A DNA stretch of 64,000 bases from Diphasiastrum complanatum. Taxonomy: Eukaryota > Streptophyta > Lycopodiopsida > Lycopodiales > Lycopodiaceae. The DNA lies in NCBI GenBank assembly GCA_029204225.1, contig CM055103.1:2818406-2882405 (forward strand). Direction: 5' to 3'. A program made the translations under genes and the position numbers. Position 1 is the stretch's first letter, and each line of letters begins with the position of its first letter. This document shows, piece after piece, positions 44,746 to 54,573 of this stretch. The notes under the pieces were generated by a model. It did no database searches and was not told where the DNA came from. It saw nothing but the letters and a program-made list of their open reading frames with translations.

Positions 44746-44767
44746 GATTTCAGTTTTTGCATTGTCA

Positions 44768-44778
44768 TTTAGGGAGGG
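44768..44778 (+). promoter_or_regulatory. Polypurine tract of the copia element
   Basis: TTTAGGGAGGG immediately before TGTTAGAAAT, the start of the 3' LTR. Confidence 0.8.
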
Positions 44779-45179
44779 TGTTAGAAATAAATGACTATGT
44801 TGAAGTTAATCCATAGGTTACTTTGACCCAAAAGGTCGAGATTTGTGTAACCATGGGTATTTAGTTATTTAGGCCATCTTAAGTTTGTCTTAAGTTCAGT
44901 TGGACCCAATTTTGGTCATGTACTGACTCATGGGTCCTTAGCGGTCTAATTTGGTTTAGGGGCCCTATCTTGACTTTTGGGGGTGCCTTACAATCAGAGT
45001 AGGTAGAGTCTATATTGGCTTATTGTGTTTTCAGTTTGGCTAAGCATTGCTCTCCATTGCTATTGTTGTTGTTTTCTCTCTCTCTCTCTTAGAGTTGGGC
45101 GCCCAGCCTCTTCTCTCTTGTTTTTTGTGGAGATTGATTGATAACTAGATCTTGGTGACTTGACTCTTGCTTTCCTACA
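44779..45179 (+). repeat. 3' LTR of the copia element
   Basis: 401 bp, TGTTAGAAAT...TTTCCTACA. It contains a CT microsatellite region absent from the 5' copy. Confidence 0.9.
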
Positions 45180-45181
45180 CA

Positions 45182-47817
45182 AATGAACTCCTTTCCCTTC
45201 CCCTTAAGAAGATTTGTCATGAAAACTGCTATCTGAGCATATTCCTTAACAAATCGTCTGTAATATCCCGACAAACCTAGAAAGATCTGAAGCTCTAAAA
45301 TATTCTAAGGTCTCAGCCAATTGAGTATGGCATTGACCTTATTAGGGTCCATCTCAGTCCCATCTGCCGAGATAATGTGACCCAAATAAGCTACTTCTTC
45401 AACGAAGAATTCACACTTACGTTTCTTAGCATAAAGCTTATGCTTTTTGAGCAGTCGAAACACCTTTCTAAGGTGTTTAAGATGCTCCTTCCTCGCCTTA
45501 CTGTACACGAGGATGTCATCTAAAAATACGACTACAAACTTACCCAAGTATGGTCTGAGGACACTGTTCATCAAGGTCATAAAGGTAACTGGAGAAGGCA
45601 TCACCTTAAACTCATAATGATCATGACGAGTCCTAAAAGCTTTCGGGACATCTTCCGACTTTATACGGACTTGATGATATCCCGATCTATGGTCAATTCT
45701 ACTGAAAAATTTAGCCCCGTCGAGTTGATCAAACAACTCGTCTGCCCGAGGCATTGGGTACTTATTCTTAATTGTGACTTTATTGAGGGCTCTGTAATCT
45801 ACGCAAAGACACATAGACCCCTCTTTCTTTTTCACCAAAAGGACTGGTGAGGCCCATGGCGAACTACTGGTCTAAATTTGGCCTTTCCCAAGATAATCTG
45901 TTAGCTGCCTACTTATTTCTTCATCCTCTGTTCGGCTGACCCGGTACGGAGGTTTAGAAACAGGTGTTGTACCTGGTACTAGGTTTATTACATGATCTAG
46001 TTCTCTGCTAGGTGGTAAACCATGTGGTAAATCTTCAGGAAAAACATCTTTAAATTTAGACAACAAAGTTTCTAATTTACTTATTTTCTGCTGTAAAGAA
46101 CTAGAAATAGAAACTTCTAGAATAAACTGAAAGTCACATAAGAATACCTGATGGTCATCGTCTCCGATTAGCTGACAAAGCTCTGAACTGCAGAGCATAG
46201 AGCTGTTGGGGACATCATGCTCCCCATGCAACTCGATCTCTAGGCCTTTATGCTGAAAGCTGAGGGTGTTCTCCTGATAATTCCTGTGGAGGGAAGGTCC
46301 TAAACTGTAGAGCCAATCTCTCCCGAGAACAATGTCTGTGCGATCCAGGTGCATTATCTGAAAGTTTATTTCATCTTGATAACCCTGAATACCAAGATTT
46401 AGATTACTTACCATAGTTTCCCAAATTTTCTTATCTTCACCCTTAGCTAATGAAACTATGTGCCTACTATGTTGACTGGGTACTTCTGGAAGTTTGAGTT
46501 TTTTAACTAGGGTATAGTTGATGAAATTATGGGTCGCCCCATCATCAACCATAACTCTGACTGAGTGGTCGCCAACTTTCCCATTCATACGTACTAGTTC
46601 ATGCGGCCCAAAACTGAAGGGTCTCGCTAGTATTGCAGAGGTTAGTTGGCAACAGTGTTCATGGTCTTCATGAAAGACTTTGATCTCGGAAGCTGCCGAG
46701 TCACTTGGGAAACTTACTGTCTGAACAAGATGAACTTGTTTTTTATCTTTCTTATCTTTTTTAGTGAATGGACCCTTAGGACATTGTCTGACTGTGTGTC
46801 CCTTGCCCATGCACACAAAGCACAAACGTTCTTGTTTGGCTTTCTCAAAATCTTTTGGTTTTAAGGGCTGTATGAGCGATGGGCATTTCTGAGGAGCTTA
46901 CTTTTAACTTTATCTTCTTTTTTTCTTTTTAAAAATTTCTTTTTAAATTGAAAGTCCTTCTGAGGAGGCTGCCCAGAAAGAGGCTGTTGTCTCGCCTTCT
47001 TTCTACCCACTGAATCATCATAGATTTGAGCATATCTGAGAGCTTGCTCCAAGGTAGTAGGCGAGTTTCTCTGAACCTCTACTTTATATTCATCTTTGAG
47101 GCCACGAACAAATCCTCTGATTTTCTGATAGTCGTCCATATTTTTAATCTTTAAGATTGCTTCTCGTTACTGCGAGATATATTGGATTAAAGATTTGTCC
47201 ATTAATGTTTTTTCCCAGGCTTCCCAGGCTCTATCATGTTCATTTTCTGGTAGAAACTCTCCTAGGAACGCTTCTTCAAAAGCTTTCCATGACCGGGGGG
47301 TCTGCCCAGTCTCTTGGAGGTTTAACCACCACTTATAGGCCATGGGCCCTAAGGAACGATTGTCCTCGATAGCTTGCAAATAGTCAGGGGTCTGTGAATG
47401 TTATTCCATTTGTTGAGGAAGTTGTGTATCCTTCTCTTCCCCAAGAAAAGTAGGAGACTTTAAGTCTTTAAAGCCACTAGGATGAGACCCTATGGGCTCA
47501 CCCAAAACTGATGGAAGTGGAGAAGGGGATGGCTGAGAATTGGATGGGAGGCTTCCTTTCGCGGAGTTCAAAATTAAACCTTTGAGCTCGGCGAACGAAT
47601 CGTCCATACTGGATTTGAAATTGGCAAAAGCCAGTTTCAATTCATCCACCTCTATTACCAAGTGGAGATACTGCTCCTTGGTAACCAATTCATCGAGTTC
47701 TTCGACGAATTGCTCCTGTTCCTCCACTTCCATGGGTTTTTTCCCCTTACTAAACCTCAGAGATTCCGTTTCTAATTCATCAATGCCTCTTGTCAGGGGT
47801 TGATCAGGAGTGGTCAT
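45182..47817 (-). pseudogene. gag-pol of gypsy copy 2, broken and truncated
   Basis: ATG at 47817 (MTTPDQPLTRGIDELETE). Gag runs in pieces 47817-47401, 47379-47167 and 47139-46861 separated by small indels. The next piece (46825-45872) has the zinc knuckle [14 protein letters not shown], the protease motif [12 protein letters not shown] and the start of reverse transcriptase. The following piece (45838-45305) has [18 protein letters not shown] last piece ends at the copia junction. The stop and indels near 45855, 46850, 47150 and 47390 mean it cannot make a polyprotein. Frames stay readable over long stretches, so decay is moderate. Confidence 0.9.
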
Positions 47818-48605
47818 TTTCAGAGATAGAAAAGGAGTGCCTGATGTTTCTTCTTAAAAAAAAAGTCGAAAAGACTAATTAGAACTGTACAAAGAAGGGA
47901 AAGAAGACTTAGCTGTTTTTGAGGACTGTACTTCCAAAGAAAATATTAAGAAGAACCCTCTCAGCTCTTCCACAGCAATTTTCAAACTTGCTGTCTCGGA
48001 AAAATCCAAGTTTGAAGCCCAAAAAGTGTTTCAAATTTCCGGATTTCTGGAGAAGACTGCTTGCTGATCTGTTTGCAGACCTGAGGCTCCAAAAAGTCGG
48101 GCAAAAGACCGAAAAAGATGCAAGCAAGTCTGAGTCTTATAGCTCCCTGCCCTCGCTGGTTGGACAGCAACTCCTCTGCTCAAAAACTCTCTGATTTGGG
48201 CCCAAGAGTGATTGCAAAAACCCGAATTTTTTGAGCACCCTGCTCGCTGATCAGCCCTCTGTCTGATGACAAAAACTAGGCCCCAAACTTCTGAAAATCA
48301 GGGATAAATTTACAGTTTACTTCCCTGTCCAGCGCTGGCCCTGCTATCTGATTTCAGGTAGAAATCCCCTCAAAAACCTATAATTTCCCCTCAGAAATCA
48401 GAGATAAAAGCTGCTCTGGCAGCGCTGGACCTGCACTTGTAATCTGATTCAGATCCTATCGAAAAAGCAAATATTTCCACCGAGATTCACTCAGTAGACA
48501 GCTGGTTCTCCGACATTGGCCCTGCTCTATCTATTTCTGAAAATTAGAAAGAGTTTATGTACACTCTGATGGATTTCTCCCTTGCTGAAGCTCCCAAAGA
48601 ACGAG

Positions 48606-48620
48606 ATGGCTCTGATACCA
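48606..48620 (-). promoter_or_regulatory. Primer binding site of gypsy copy 2
   Basis: The minus strand reads TGGTATCAGAGCCAT, one base inside the LTR, as in copy 1. Confidence 0.85.
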
Positions 48621-48621
48621 G

Positions 48622-48986
48622 TGTTAGAGATCTAAACACCACAGTAGGGCAAACACTAACTGATCCACCCAACCTTGCCTACTCCCTGATATGGAGCAAG
48701 CCCCTCGTAGCCCAATGTGAGGGCTGGTAGCATGCATATTGCCAAGTGTCAACCACGTGGCACTGACGTGGCCGACTGCACGTCGAGACCCAACGTGGGG
48801 CCCTATCCTGCTGACAAGGTCCCTATGTTGTGTTAGGCCCGCCATGGCTATGGACCTTGCCGGGGCACACTACTCACACAATACACTGTCTTGCCCTGTT
48901 GGACGTGTATGCTGGATACGTCCCTAACTGTGGTATCTGACCTCATGTGTCCTCTAGGGTTCGGCACTGGGTACGTGCTCGTAACA
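48622..48986 (-). repeat. 5' LTR of gypsy copy 2
   Basis: TGTTAGAGATC...CTCGTAACA, 365 bp, clearly homologous to the copy 1 LTRs, with an 8-bp-type expansion (CACACAATACACTG) and many substitutions. Confidence 0.9.
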
Positions 48987-49172
48987 CTCCACTGACGTGG
49001 CTGACTGCAAGTCGGGACCCAACGTGGGGCCCCATCCTGGCTATGAACCGTGTCGGGGCACACTACTCACATTGTCTTGCCCTGTTGGACGTGTATGCTG
49101 GATACATCCCTAACTGTGGTAACTGACTTCCTGTGTCCTCTAGGGTTCGGCACTGGTTATGTGCTCGTAACA
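48987..49172 (-). repeat. Extra partial LTR next to gypsy copy 2
   Basis: After the LTR ends at 48986, CTCC follows and then a second LTR piece from CACTGACGTGGCTGACTGC to CTCGTAACA. It lacks the first third and an internal stretch (from CATCCT directly to GGCTATG). CTCC equals the first bases after the 3' LTR in copy 1 (polypurine tract complement), hinting at a former tandem arrangement. Confidence 0.8.
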
Positions 49173-49632
49173 TTAAGGTCACTTAAAAGACCATCTTGTA
49201 TTCTGGAAGGCGCCAGGCACACAACATTCTGCCCGGTTAGAACACCTAAAATTTGTGGGAGCCTGAACCGGGCAGATTGTCGTGTGCCCAGCCGGCTCCT
49301 TTCATTGCATACTAGGTTACATATGTCTTACTCTCACATGATGATTATGAATCGTAATTGGCATCTACATTTATGAAATTCAGCTTATAAAACAAGATAG
49401 GCATCTGTATTTTTGACCATTACATGGCAGAGTGAAATTCATTCTGCCATGTATTATGGCACATGGATATTTTTTACCGCAAAAATATAGCAGATTATAG
49501 CAGACCCGAAACTGGGCAGAATCTGCCATATACAATCCATTACGTTCAAGGAAGAAGAACTAAAAAATAATGAGTCTAACAAGTAATGCACAATCAAGAT
49601 CAAGTTCGCTATCAAGCCAAAAACAAAATAAC
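49173..49632. other. Intron 1 sequence, right part
   Basis: From the LTR piece to the exon 1 donor. It includes a repeat-like pair around TTCTGCC...GGGCAGA. No gene was recognised. Confidence 0.4.
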
Positions 49633-49860
49633 CTGAAAGTTTTTGGATGGGATGACCTTTTGCACTTCCCCACGTAGAGTAGCAGCTCCCCTGTTGCTTC
49701 TGCCCTCTGCGGGCACCACCCACAAGGCTACTTCCGTGGACATCATCATGGCTTTGGCGGAGCAGAAGAGCCTGGAAAGTGCAGCTGTGTTGGACGAAGG
49801 CATAGGCAATCGGAAGGGAGATGGAATGGTCACCAGCGCATGCATTGTAGCTGCGATCAT
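49633..49860 (-). CDS. Putative organellar 5'-3' exonuclease, exon 1 (transit peptide)
   Basis: ATG 49860 is the first ATG after an in-frame TGA located upstream on the minus strand. It opens 76 codons (MIAATMHALVTIPSPFRLPM...VIPSKNFQ) up to a CAG/GTTATT donor. The peptide is rich in Ser, Ala and Arg with almost no acidic residues at its start, as in chloroplast or mitochondrial transit peptides. Phase 0 at its end joins to exon 2 as FQ-GHPSQ. Base composition is more GC-rich than the flanks, and a pyrimidine-rich leader precedes it. Assignment to the same gene rests on phase, strand and the expected need for a targeting peptide; no transcript is available. ATG 49845 is an alternative start. 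Confidence 0.5.
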
Positions 49861-49940
49861 CCTCGCCAGCCCTCTCTCTTCCACTCTCGCTCTCTCTCAG
49901 ATAGAAGAAGAAGACGAAGAAGAAGAAGAAATTTGACATG
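49861..49940 (-). promoter_or_regulatory. Pyrimidine-rich 5' leader of the exonuclease gene
   Basis: The minus strand reads repeated TTC/CTT units (TTTCTTCTTCTTCTTCGTC) followed by GAGAGAGAGCGAGAG before the ATG. CT/GA-rich runs are common in plant 5' leaders near transcription starts. No convincing TATA box was seen upstream to 50100. Confidence 0.4.
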
Positions 49941-50555
49941 CATGCGAGAGACTTTGATGTAGTTTGCAAATTGCTCAAAGTTTGGTTGGAGATAGAAGCC
50001 TCAAGGGGTGGAGGAGGGGGGAAATTTCAAAAGAAAATGATATTAGGCCCCACTTTTTGTTGGAGGGGGGGGGGGGGGGGGTTTCGACCATTTTTTGAAC
50101 CTTGGCAATGGACCACAGTGTTTCGATCTGATTGGCCAATTTAAGTCTTTGTCACTTCTAAGAACACTTAGCAATATCTACTATTGATTAAGTAAGCTAG
50201 ATTAAATAGATATATAATCAAGTGTAGACATTGAAAATTGCAAGGGCAACACAAGGCACTACAAGAGAGAGTGCCTATATGTCTTTTCGCAAACATCTAT
50301 CACTTTCATGCTTAGAGGTCCGATATGTCGGTGTCGACGAAGTCGCTCCGATATGTCGATGCCACCTGTTGAGCGCTGAGTATTTCTGCAGCCTATGTAG
50401 AAACACGTATAAAACTACAGAACTGAATAAATGAAATGGATATATGGGACGGGATATTGTAAGTGGCAGAGTAGCCTTCCTGCTACGATCCACTAAGATT
50501 CAGCCTCGTGTCCGATCGATTATTTGGATGAGTCACTCCCGATAGTTAGAATAAT
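49941..50555. other. Upstream region of the exonuclease gene
   Basis: It contains GCATGCATG at 49937-49945, a 17-G homopolymer (50065-50081) and otherwise unassigned sequence. Confidence 0.4.
50065..50081 (+). repeat. Homopolymer of 17 G
   Basis: An uninterrupted G run preceded by GGGTGGAGGAGGGGGG at about 50013. Both could form a G-quadruplex on the plus strand (template side of the putative gene). Confidence 0.95.
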
Positions 50556-50561
50556 CCAAAA

Positions 50562-50697
50562 AAGATTACATCCTTCAAGGCCAAGAGCATAAGGTATGCA
50601 AATTGCTGAAAGCTCTTTATAGGCTCAAGCAAGCTCCAAGGGCCTGGTTTGATAGAATCAATCAATTCTTGTTGCAGCACAATCTTACTTCTAGTTC
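50562..50697 (+). pseudogene. copia reverse transcriptase fragment
   Basis: The plus frame reads QGQEHKVCKLLKALYRLKQA and PRAWFDRINQFLLQHNL. This is the copia reverse transcriptase segment between the GFI region and the catalytic YVDD (KVCKL-KALYGLKQAPRAW). Only about 45 codons are left. Confidence 0.8.
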
Positions 50698-50739
50698 TGT
50701 CGATATAATCTGCATTCATCAAATGCAATTGTAACATAT

Positions 50740-51035
50740 GTGTGAATGATTGATGTTCAATCTACCTTTATTGTGATGTTGATTCTACTTTCATTGTGAG
50801 TTGAATGTTCCAATTCTCATAGCACACTTGTTGATTGAGTCAGTCTTTTTTTCACTTCGACTCAATCTAGTTGTAGGTTCTATTTGGAAAAATGATTTAC
50901 CTAGGTAAACACAGTTAATTGCTTGTTTTCAAAGTCTTTCGTAGTACACATTTTGAGCTATCAAGATATTCGAACATGTGTCAAATATTTTGACTATTCA
51001 CTCTATTATTTATGTTTCACCATTTTTGCCGATAG
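50740..51035 (+). other. Possible LTR upstream of a copia gag relic
   Basis: AT-rich segment ending just before a primer site. No matching second LTR was recognised, so it is only a positional guess. Confidence 0.3.
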
Positions 51036-51047
51036 TGGTATCAGAGC
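51036..51047 (+). promoter_or_regulatory. Primer binding site (initiator tRNA-Met)
   Basis: TGGTATCAGAGC followed 110 bp later by a copia gag reading frame. Confidence 0.65.
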
Positions 51048-51156
51048 TCTGTGTTAATTATCACAACATTCCTAGCATTTAACAAGACACGTGGAGTAAT
51101 AATCTTCAATTTGTCTAAGATTCAACGATAACGACTTTTATATTTAAAAGTATTGT

Positions 51157-51580
51157 ATGAAGATGATACTATTGGTAAAAAATTTAAGGGATGTAGTTGA
51201 CGAATCTATTGTACTTCCACAACAAGAGTCTGAGCTGATTTTCAAATGGAAATTCAAATATGACAGCACTTGAACTAATATCCATGAATCTTAAGGATTC
51301 AATAATATCACATATTAGAAGCTGCAAAAAATCTATACGAGCTTGGAAAGCATTCATCAATATGTATGGAACCCAAGATGTTATCACTTGTCTATACTTG
51401 AAGAAGAAATTCTTGTTGGGCATGATGTCAGAATCTACTTTCATATGTGACTATCTTAATCACGTTCGATCATTCCTTGATCAATTTGTTGTTGTAGGAT
51501 CTCCTATTGCTGGCAACATGACTCTCTTTGGGAGTCTTTCTTCTTCTTATGACCATCTTGTCGGAAATCAGTGGGTATGA
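51157..51580 (+). pseudogene. copia gag fragment
   Basis: From ATG 51157 (MKMILLVKNLRDVV...ELIFKWKF) and, after a frame change near 51258, ELISMNLKDSIISHIRSCKK, SIRAWKAFINMYGTQD, FLLGMMSESTFICDYLNHVR and LDQFVVVGSPI. This is the copia gag (UBN2-type) pattern. The frame closes at 51580 and the zinc knuckle is not found. Confidence 0.7.
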
Positions 51581-51589
51581 GCAGAAGTT

Positions 51590-52470
51590 GGGAGCGAGCT
51601 AGATGCGTGGATCAAAAGCGCCACAGTTAGCAGCAAAATAGTTCAAACGAGAGATTCATACAAATGCGCAATGACCAATAACATCAGTCGGACAAATCAC
51701 AATCTGATTACTATCAATAGTGAGTACAATGACATGAAGTTATAACTCCAGCTTGTTGAGCGTGATATCGTTGATATTTGATTAATCAAAAATCAGACTC
51801 AAAATATCAGAAGAAATTTTGATGAAAATTCTAAGTTTGATATACGAATTTTCTATATTTATTACAACCACCTTCATGTCATAAATGCATGTACAAAATT
51901 GACATACTTTCATATAAAGTCGTTGGGTCGGATTTCTAACAGACAGTATCAAAAAATTACATAGGGTCATTTTATACAAAGGGTTGAAAAATATACATTA
52001 GGTTGAAAAATGTGCTAAGGGTCAAATTTTCTAGGGTTGGAAAAACTAGACCCGATCTGATCCGATTCAGGGTCGAACACGTCCGGATAATTTAGTGAAG
52101 GGTTGAAAAACTTTGAACTGATCTGATTCGACCCAGGGTCGAAAAATCTTTGTTGGGCTTGACATTGGGTCAAAAAAATCTGATACTGGATTTTTTGATC
52201 ATCTGAAAAAACTCGAGCCTACTATTTTCGTAAAGTTTTTCAGGATGCTCATTAATAAATAGATTTAAAGTTGAGCATTCATAAAAGAAAGAATGCCAAC
52301 AAGCAACATTATCAATAGGCGAATGCAGTCACAACACCTCTCGAACTCGACGTGGATGAAGGAGCATTTATGGTCAAAGACCAAAAATTCCTATCAAATA
52401 ATTCTTGGTTTCCTGGATAGCTAGTCAACATATGACCAGTCATCGTGAGCACTTTCACTCCTATACACCT
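51590..52470. other. Unassigned sequence between two copia relics
   Basis: A repetitive stretch near 52020-52220 contains several AGGGT(C/T)GAAAAA-type units. No gene was recognised. Confidence 0.4.
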
Positions 52471-52474
52471 TATA

Positions 52475-52733
52475 GTACAAAATAATATATTGGTGGTGAT
52501 AGTGCACACACTATCGAAGGTGCCCCTTGATGTGGATCTTGAAAAGTTTTGATCTTCAGATTTAACATGTCGTTGAATCTGAGATGATGCTCCTTTGATA
52601 GGACCTTTGTGAAGTAATCTGCTGCCATTGATTTTGTCCAATAGTAGACCAATGATACCTCCTTGCTTTGCACTTTCTCTCTTGAATAATGATACTTGAT
52701 TTCGATATGTTTGTTTTGTGAATGAAATCTTGG

Positions 52734-52769
<36 letters not shown>

Positions 52770-52990
52770 ATGGTGCTTTGATTGTCACAGAAAATGGTTG
52801 TTGGATGTGACTGTGCAAGGTCAATTTCTGCTAGCAGGTGCCTCAGCCAAATTGCCTCCTTACTAGCACTCGTGGGAACAATGTATTCTGATTCAGTTGA
52901 TGATAATGCTACTGAGGTCTACTTTTGGCTGTTCCAAGAGATGTACCTTGATTGTGTGAAAAAAGTGGATCTTGAATGGATCCAAACTCC
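52475..52990 (-). pseudogene. copia RNase H fragment
   Basis: The minus strand encodes, across frames, LSSTESEYIVPTSASKEAIW, LRHLLAEIDLAQSH and IFCDNQST, then a GA/CT microsatellite, then HSQNKHIEIKYHYSRE, QSKEVSLVYYWTKSMAADYF and TKVLSKEHHLRFNDML. This is the RNase H end of a copia element in opposite orientation to the gag relic nearby. At least two frame changes are present. Confidence 0.8.
52737..52768 (+). repeat. GA microsatellite inside the copia RNase H
   Basis: A run of about 15 GA units at the codons after the CDNQS motif. It is an expansion within former coding sequence. Confidence 0.9.
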
Positions 52991-53099
52991 CAAAATACTT
53001 GGCTAAGATCTTTGCACAACAAGCTACAAAAGCTAGAAATGGCAAAGCATCCTAATGCTACCTTTGACATGAACTTGACAAAGCATTCAAGAGACAAAA

Positions 53100-53595
53100 G
53101 AAACTAATAAAAGGTACTGATGGCAGCCAAAAAAAATAGCATACCGGCCCTACAACAGCAGCCTACCACTTTTGGAAACCTCTTAAGATCATACACAAAA
53201 GCTTGAAGACAATACACAAAGCAATGCTCTCAATGGAGGAAGAAACTATGACAATGATCTATTGATCTCTCTCAACAATACAATAAGTTTCTCCAACCTG
53301 TTCTCCACGAATTTCAGCCTAATATAGGTGAGAGAGATGACTCTCTCTCCTCTCTCTAGAACTTAGGACCCAATTTTAGGACACCAATAGCCAATTTTGG
53401 CCTATATGTCCAAATAACATGATTTTGGTGTCATTTCGAAGGTCCTGAAGTTTGAGACTTCTTCAATATGAAATATATACTAAAATAAAAGTATCTAGGC
53501 CTCTTTCACATGTGTGAAAGGTTAGATCCAAAACTATGTACAAAAATTGCCAATTTAGGCCTCAAACTAGCTAGGAAATGTTGACAATTTTCACA
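53100..53595 (-). repeat. Probable 3' LTR of the 53596-57165 gypsy element
   Basis: The right end (plus) is AATTTTCACA at 53595, i.e. TGTGAAAATT on the sense strand right after a GAAGAGGGAG purine tract. The left end is not determined. It contains GAGAGAGATGACTCTCTCTC, a palindromic GA/CT stretch. Confidence 0.4.
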
Positions 53596-53607
53596 CTCCC
53601 TCTTCAA
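53596..53607 (-). promoter_or_regulatory. Polypurine tract
   Basis: The minus strand reads GTTGAAGAGGGAG before TGTGAAAATT. Confidence 0.45.
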
Positions 53608-54573
53608 CTTAGCTTGCTAGTTTTACAACACTACTTTGCTCCAGCTTAAGAATGATCTCCATCATGATAATAGATCCATTCTCAAGTGTTCTAATATGTA
53701 CCATATAGGATGCTTCACTATTTCTTACATCAATTTTACATAGAATGGTGAACAAGATACATGTAAAAGAACATAGAATCATAATGAAGGGATTCCTCCA
53801 TGTATCCACCTTTGAATTCTCTATAAAACAACAGTAGACAAGTTGTAAGTGAAAGTAACCAACAAGTGTTTGCATGCCTCCTCCATATTCCACTATTCCC
53901 ATAGTGAATGCACCATGTATCTCCATGAATGAACCTCCATCACCACCTTGCCTTTGTAGATCTCCAATCCATGAAAGCCCTTGAGTGAATGAATGTCAAA
54001 ATGATGTCTTCTCTGCTCCATTTGAATGAGCAAAACCTGAACTTGAAATACTTGAAGTATCTCCACAAGATTTGCATACAACCCTTGATCCTACTTTGTC
54101 AACATTTTGCCAATTTGCCAACAATAGGATGCTAGATCTTGAACTTTGCTCAAAAGTAAACATATTGACCACTCAAGATTTGAATGAATGCATGTACTTG
54201 ATCATAAAAACCAGCAATGATAACTATTCCATCTCCAAGATCCAAAGGATGCAAAACTATGGAACTAGTTTCATTGAATTTTGACAATTCCAACACATTG
54301 ACATGACAATGTTCATACATGAGATTTAACAAGTAAGGTAGAGTAAAAGAAAACTTCCTTGATACTCCAATAACCTTACTTGAACCAAACCTCATTCTGT
54401 TGCGCGAAATCCATCAAAAAAGAACATGTAAAAACAGATCCAAAATGCTTTTCCCATGTGGCTCCCCTTTGATGCTTTTGACTAGCTTTCAATTGCTACT
54501 TGCCTCTTGGTGTTGATGAAGCAATTCAAGATCAACATCTTGATCTTCCAACAAAACATCAAGGACTTTGCAT
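53608..54573 (-). other. 3' untranslated part of the gypsy element
   Basis: It lies between the integrase end and the polypurine tract. ORFs of up to 105 codons show no recognised domain. Confidence 0.35.

Larger units (their letters stand above)
40264..45179 (+). mobile_element. Degenerate Ty1/copia element, 5' LTR truncated
   Basis: 5' LTR remnant, tRNA-iMet primer site, long leader, broken gag-pol, polypurine tract and 401-bp 3' LTR ending TTTCCTACA. At 45180 the sequence continues in the middle of gypsy copy 2 (matching copy 1 from 34136). The copia therefore originally inserted into that gypsy, and a later deletion removed the gypsy's other half plus the first 26 bp or so of the copia 5' LTR. 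It lies antisense in intron 1 of the exonuclease gene. Confidence 0.85.
45180..48986 (-). mobile_element. Truncated gypsy chromovirus, copy 2
   Basis: Closely related to copy 1 in LTR, leader, gag, protease and reverse transcriptase. It stops at 45180, which corresponds to copy 1 position 34136. RNase H, integrase, chromodomain and 3' LTR (about 2.5 kb) are gone. The 5' LTR (48622-48986, 365 bp) differs from copy 1 at many positions, so the copy is older or belongs to a subfamily. It lies in intron 1, same orientation as the exonuclease gene. Confidence 0.9.

Noticed and set aside
49454-49978. 174-codon minus-strand ORF as a membrane protein
   Set aside because: The Phe run is translation of a TTC repeat in the presumed 5' leader. 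The neighbouring frame with the transit-peptide-like sequence fits the gene context better.
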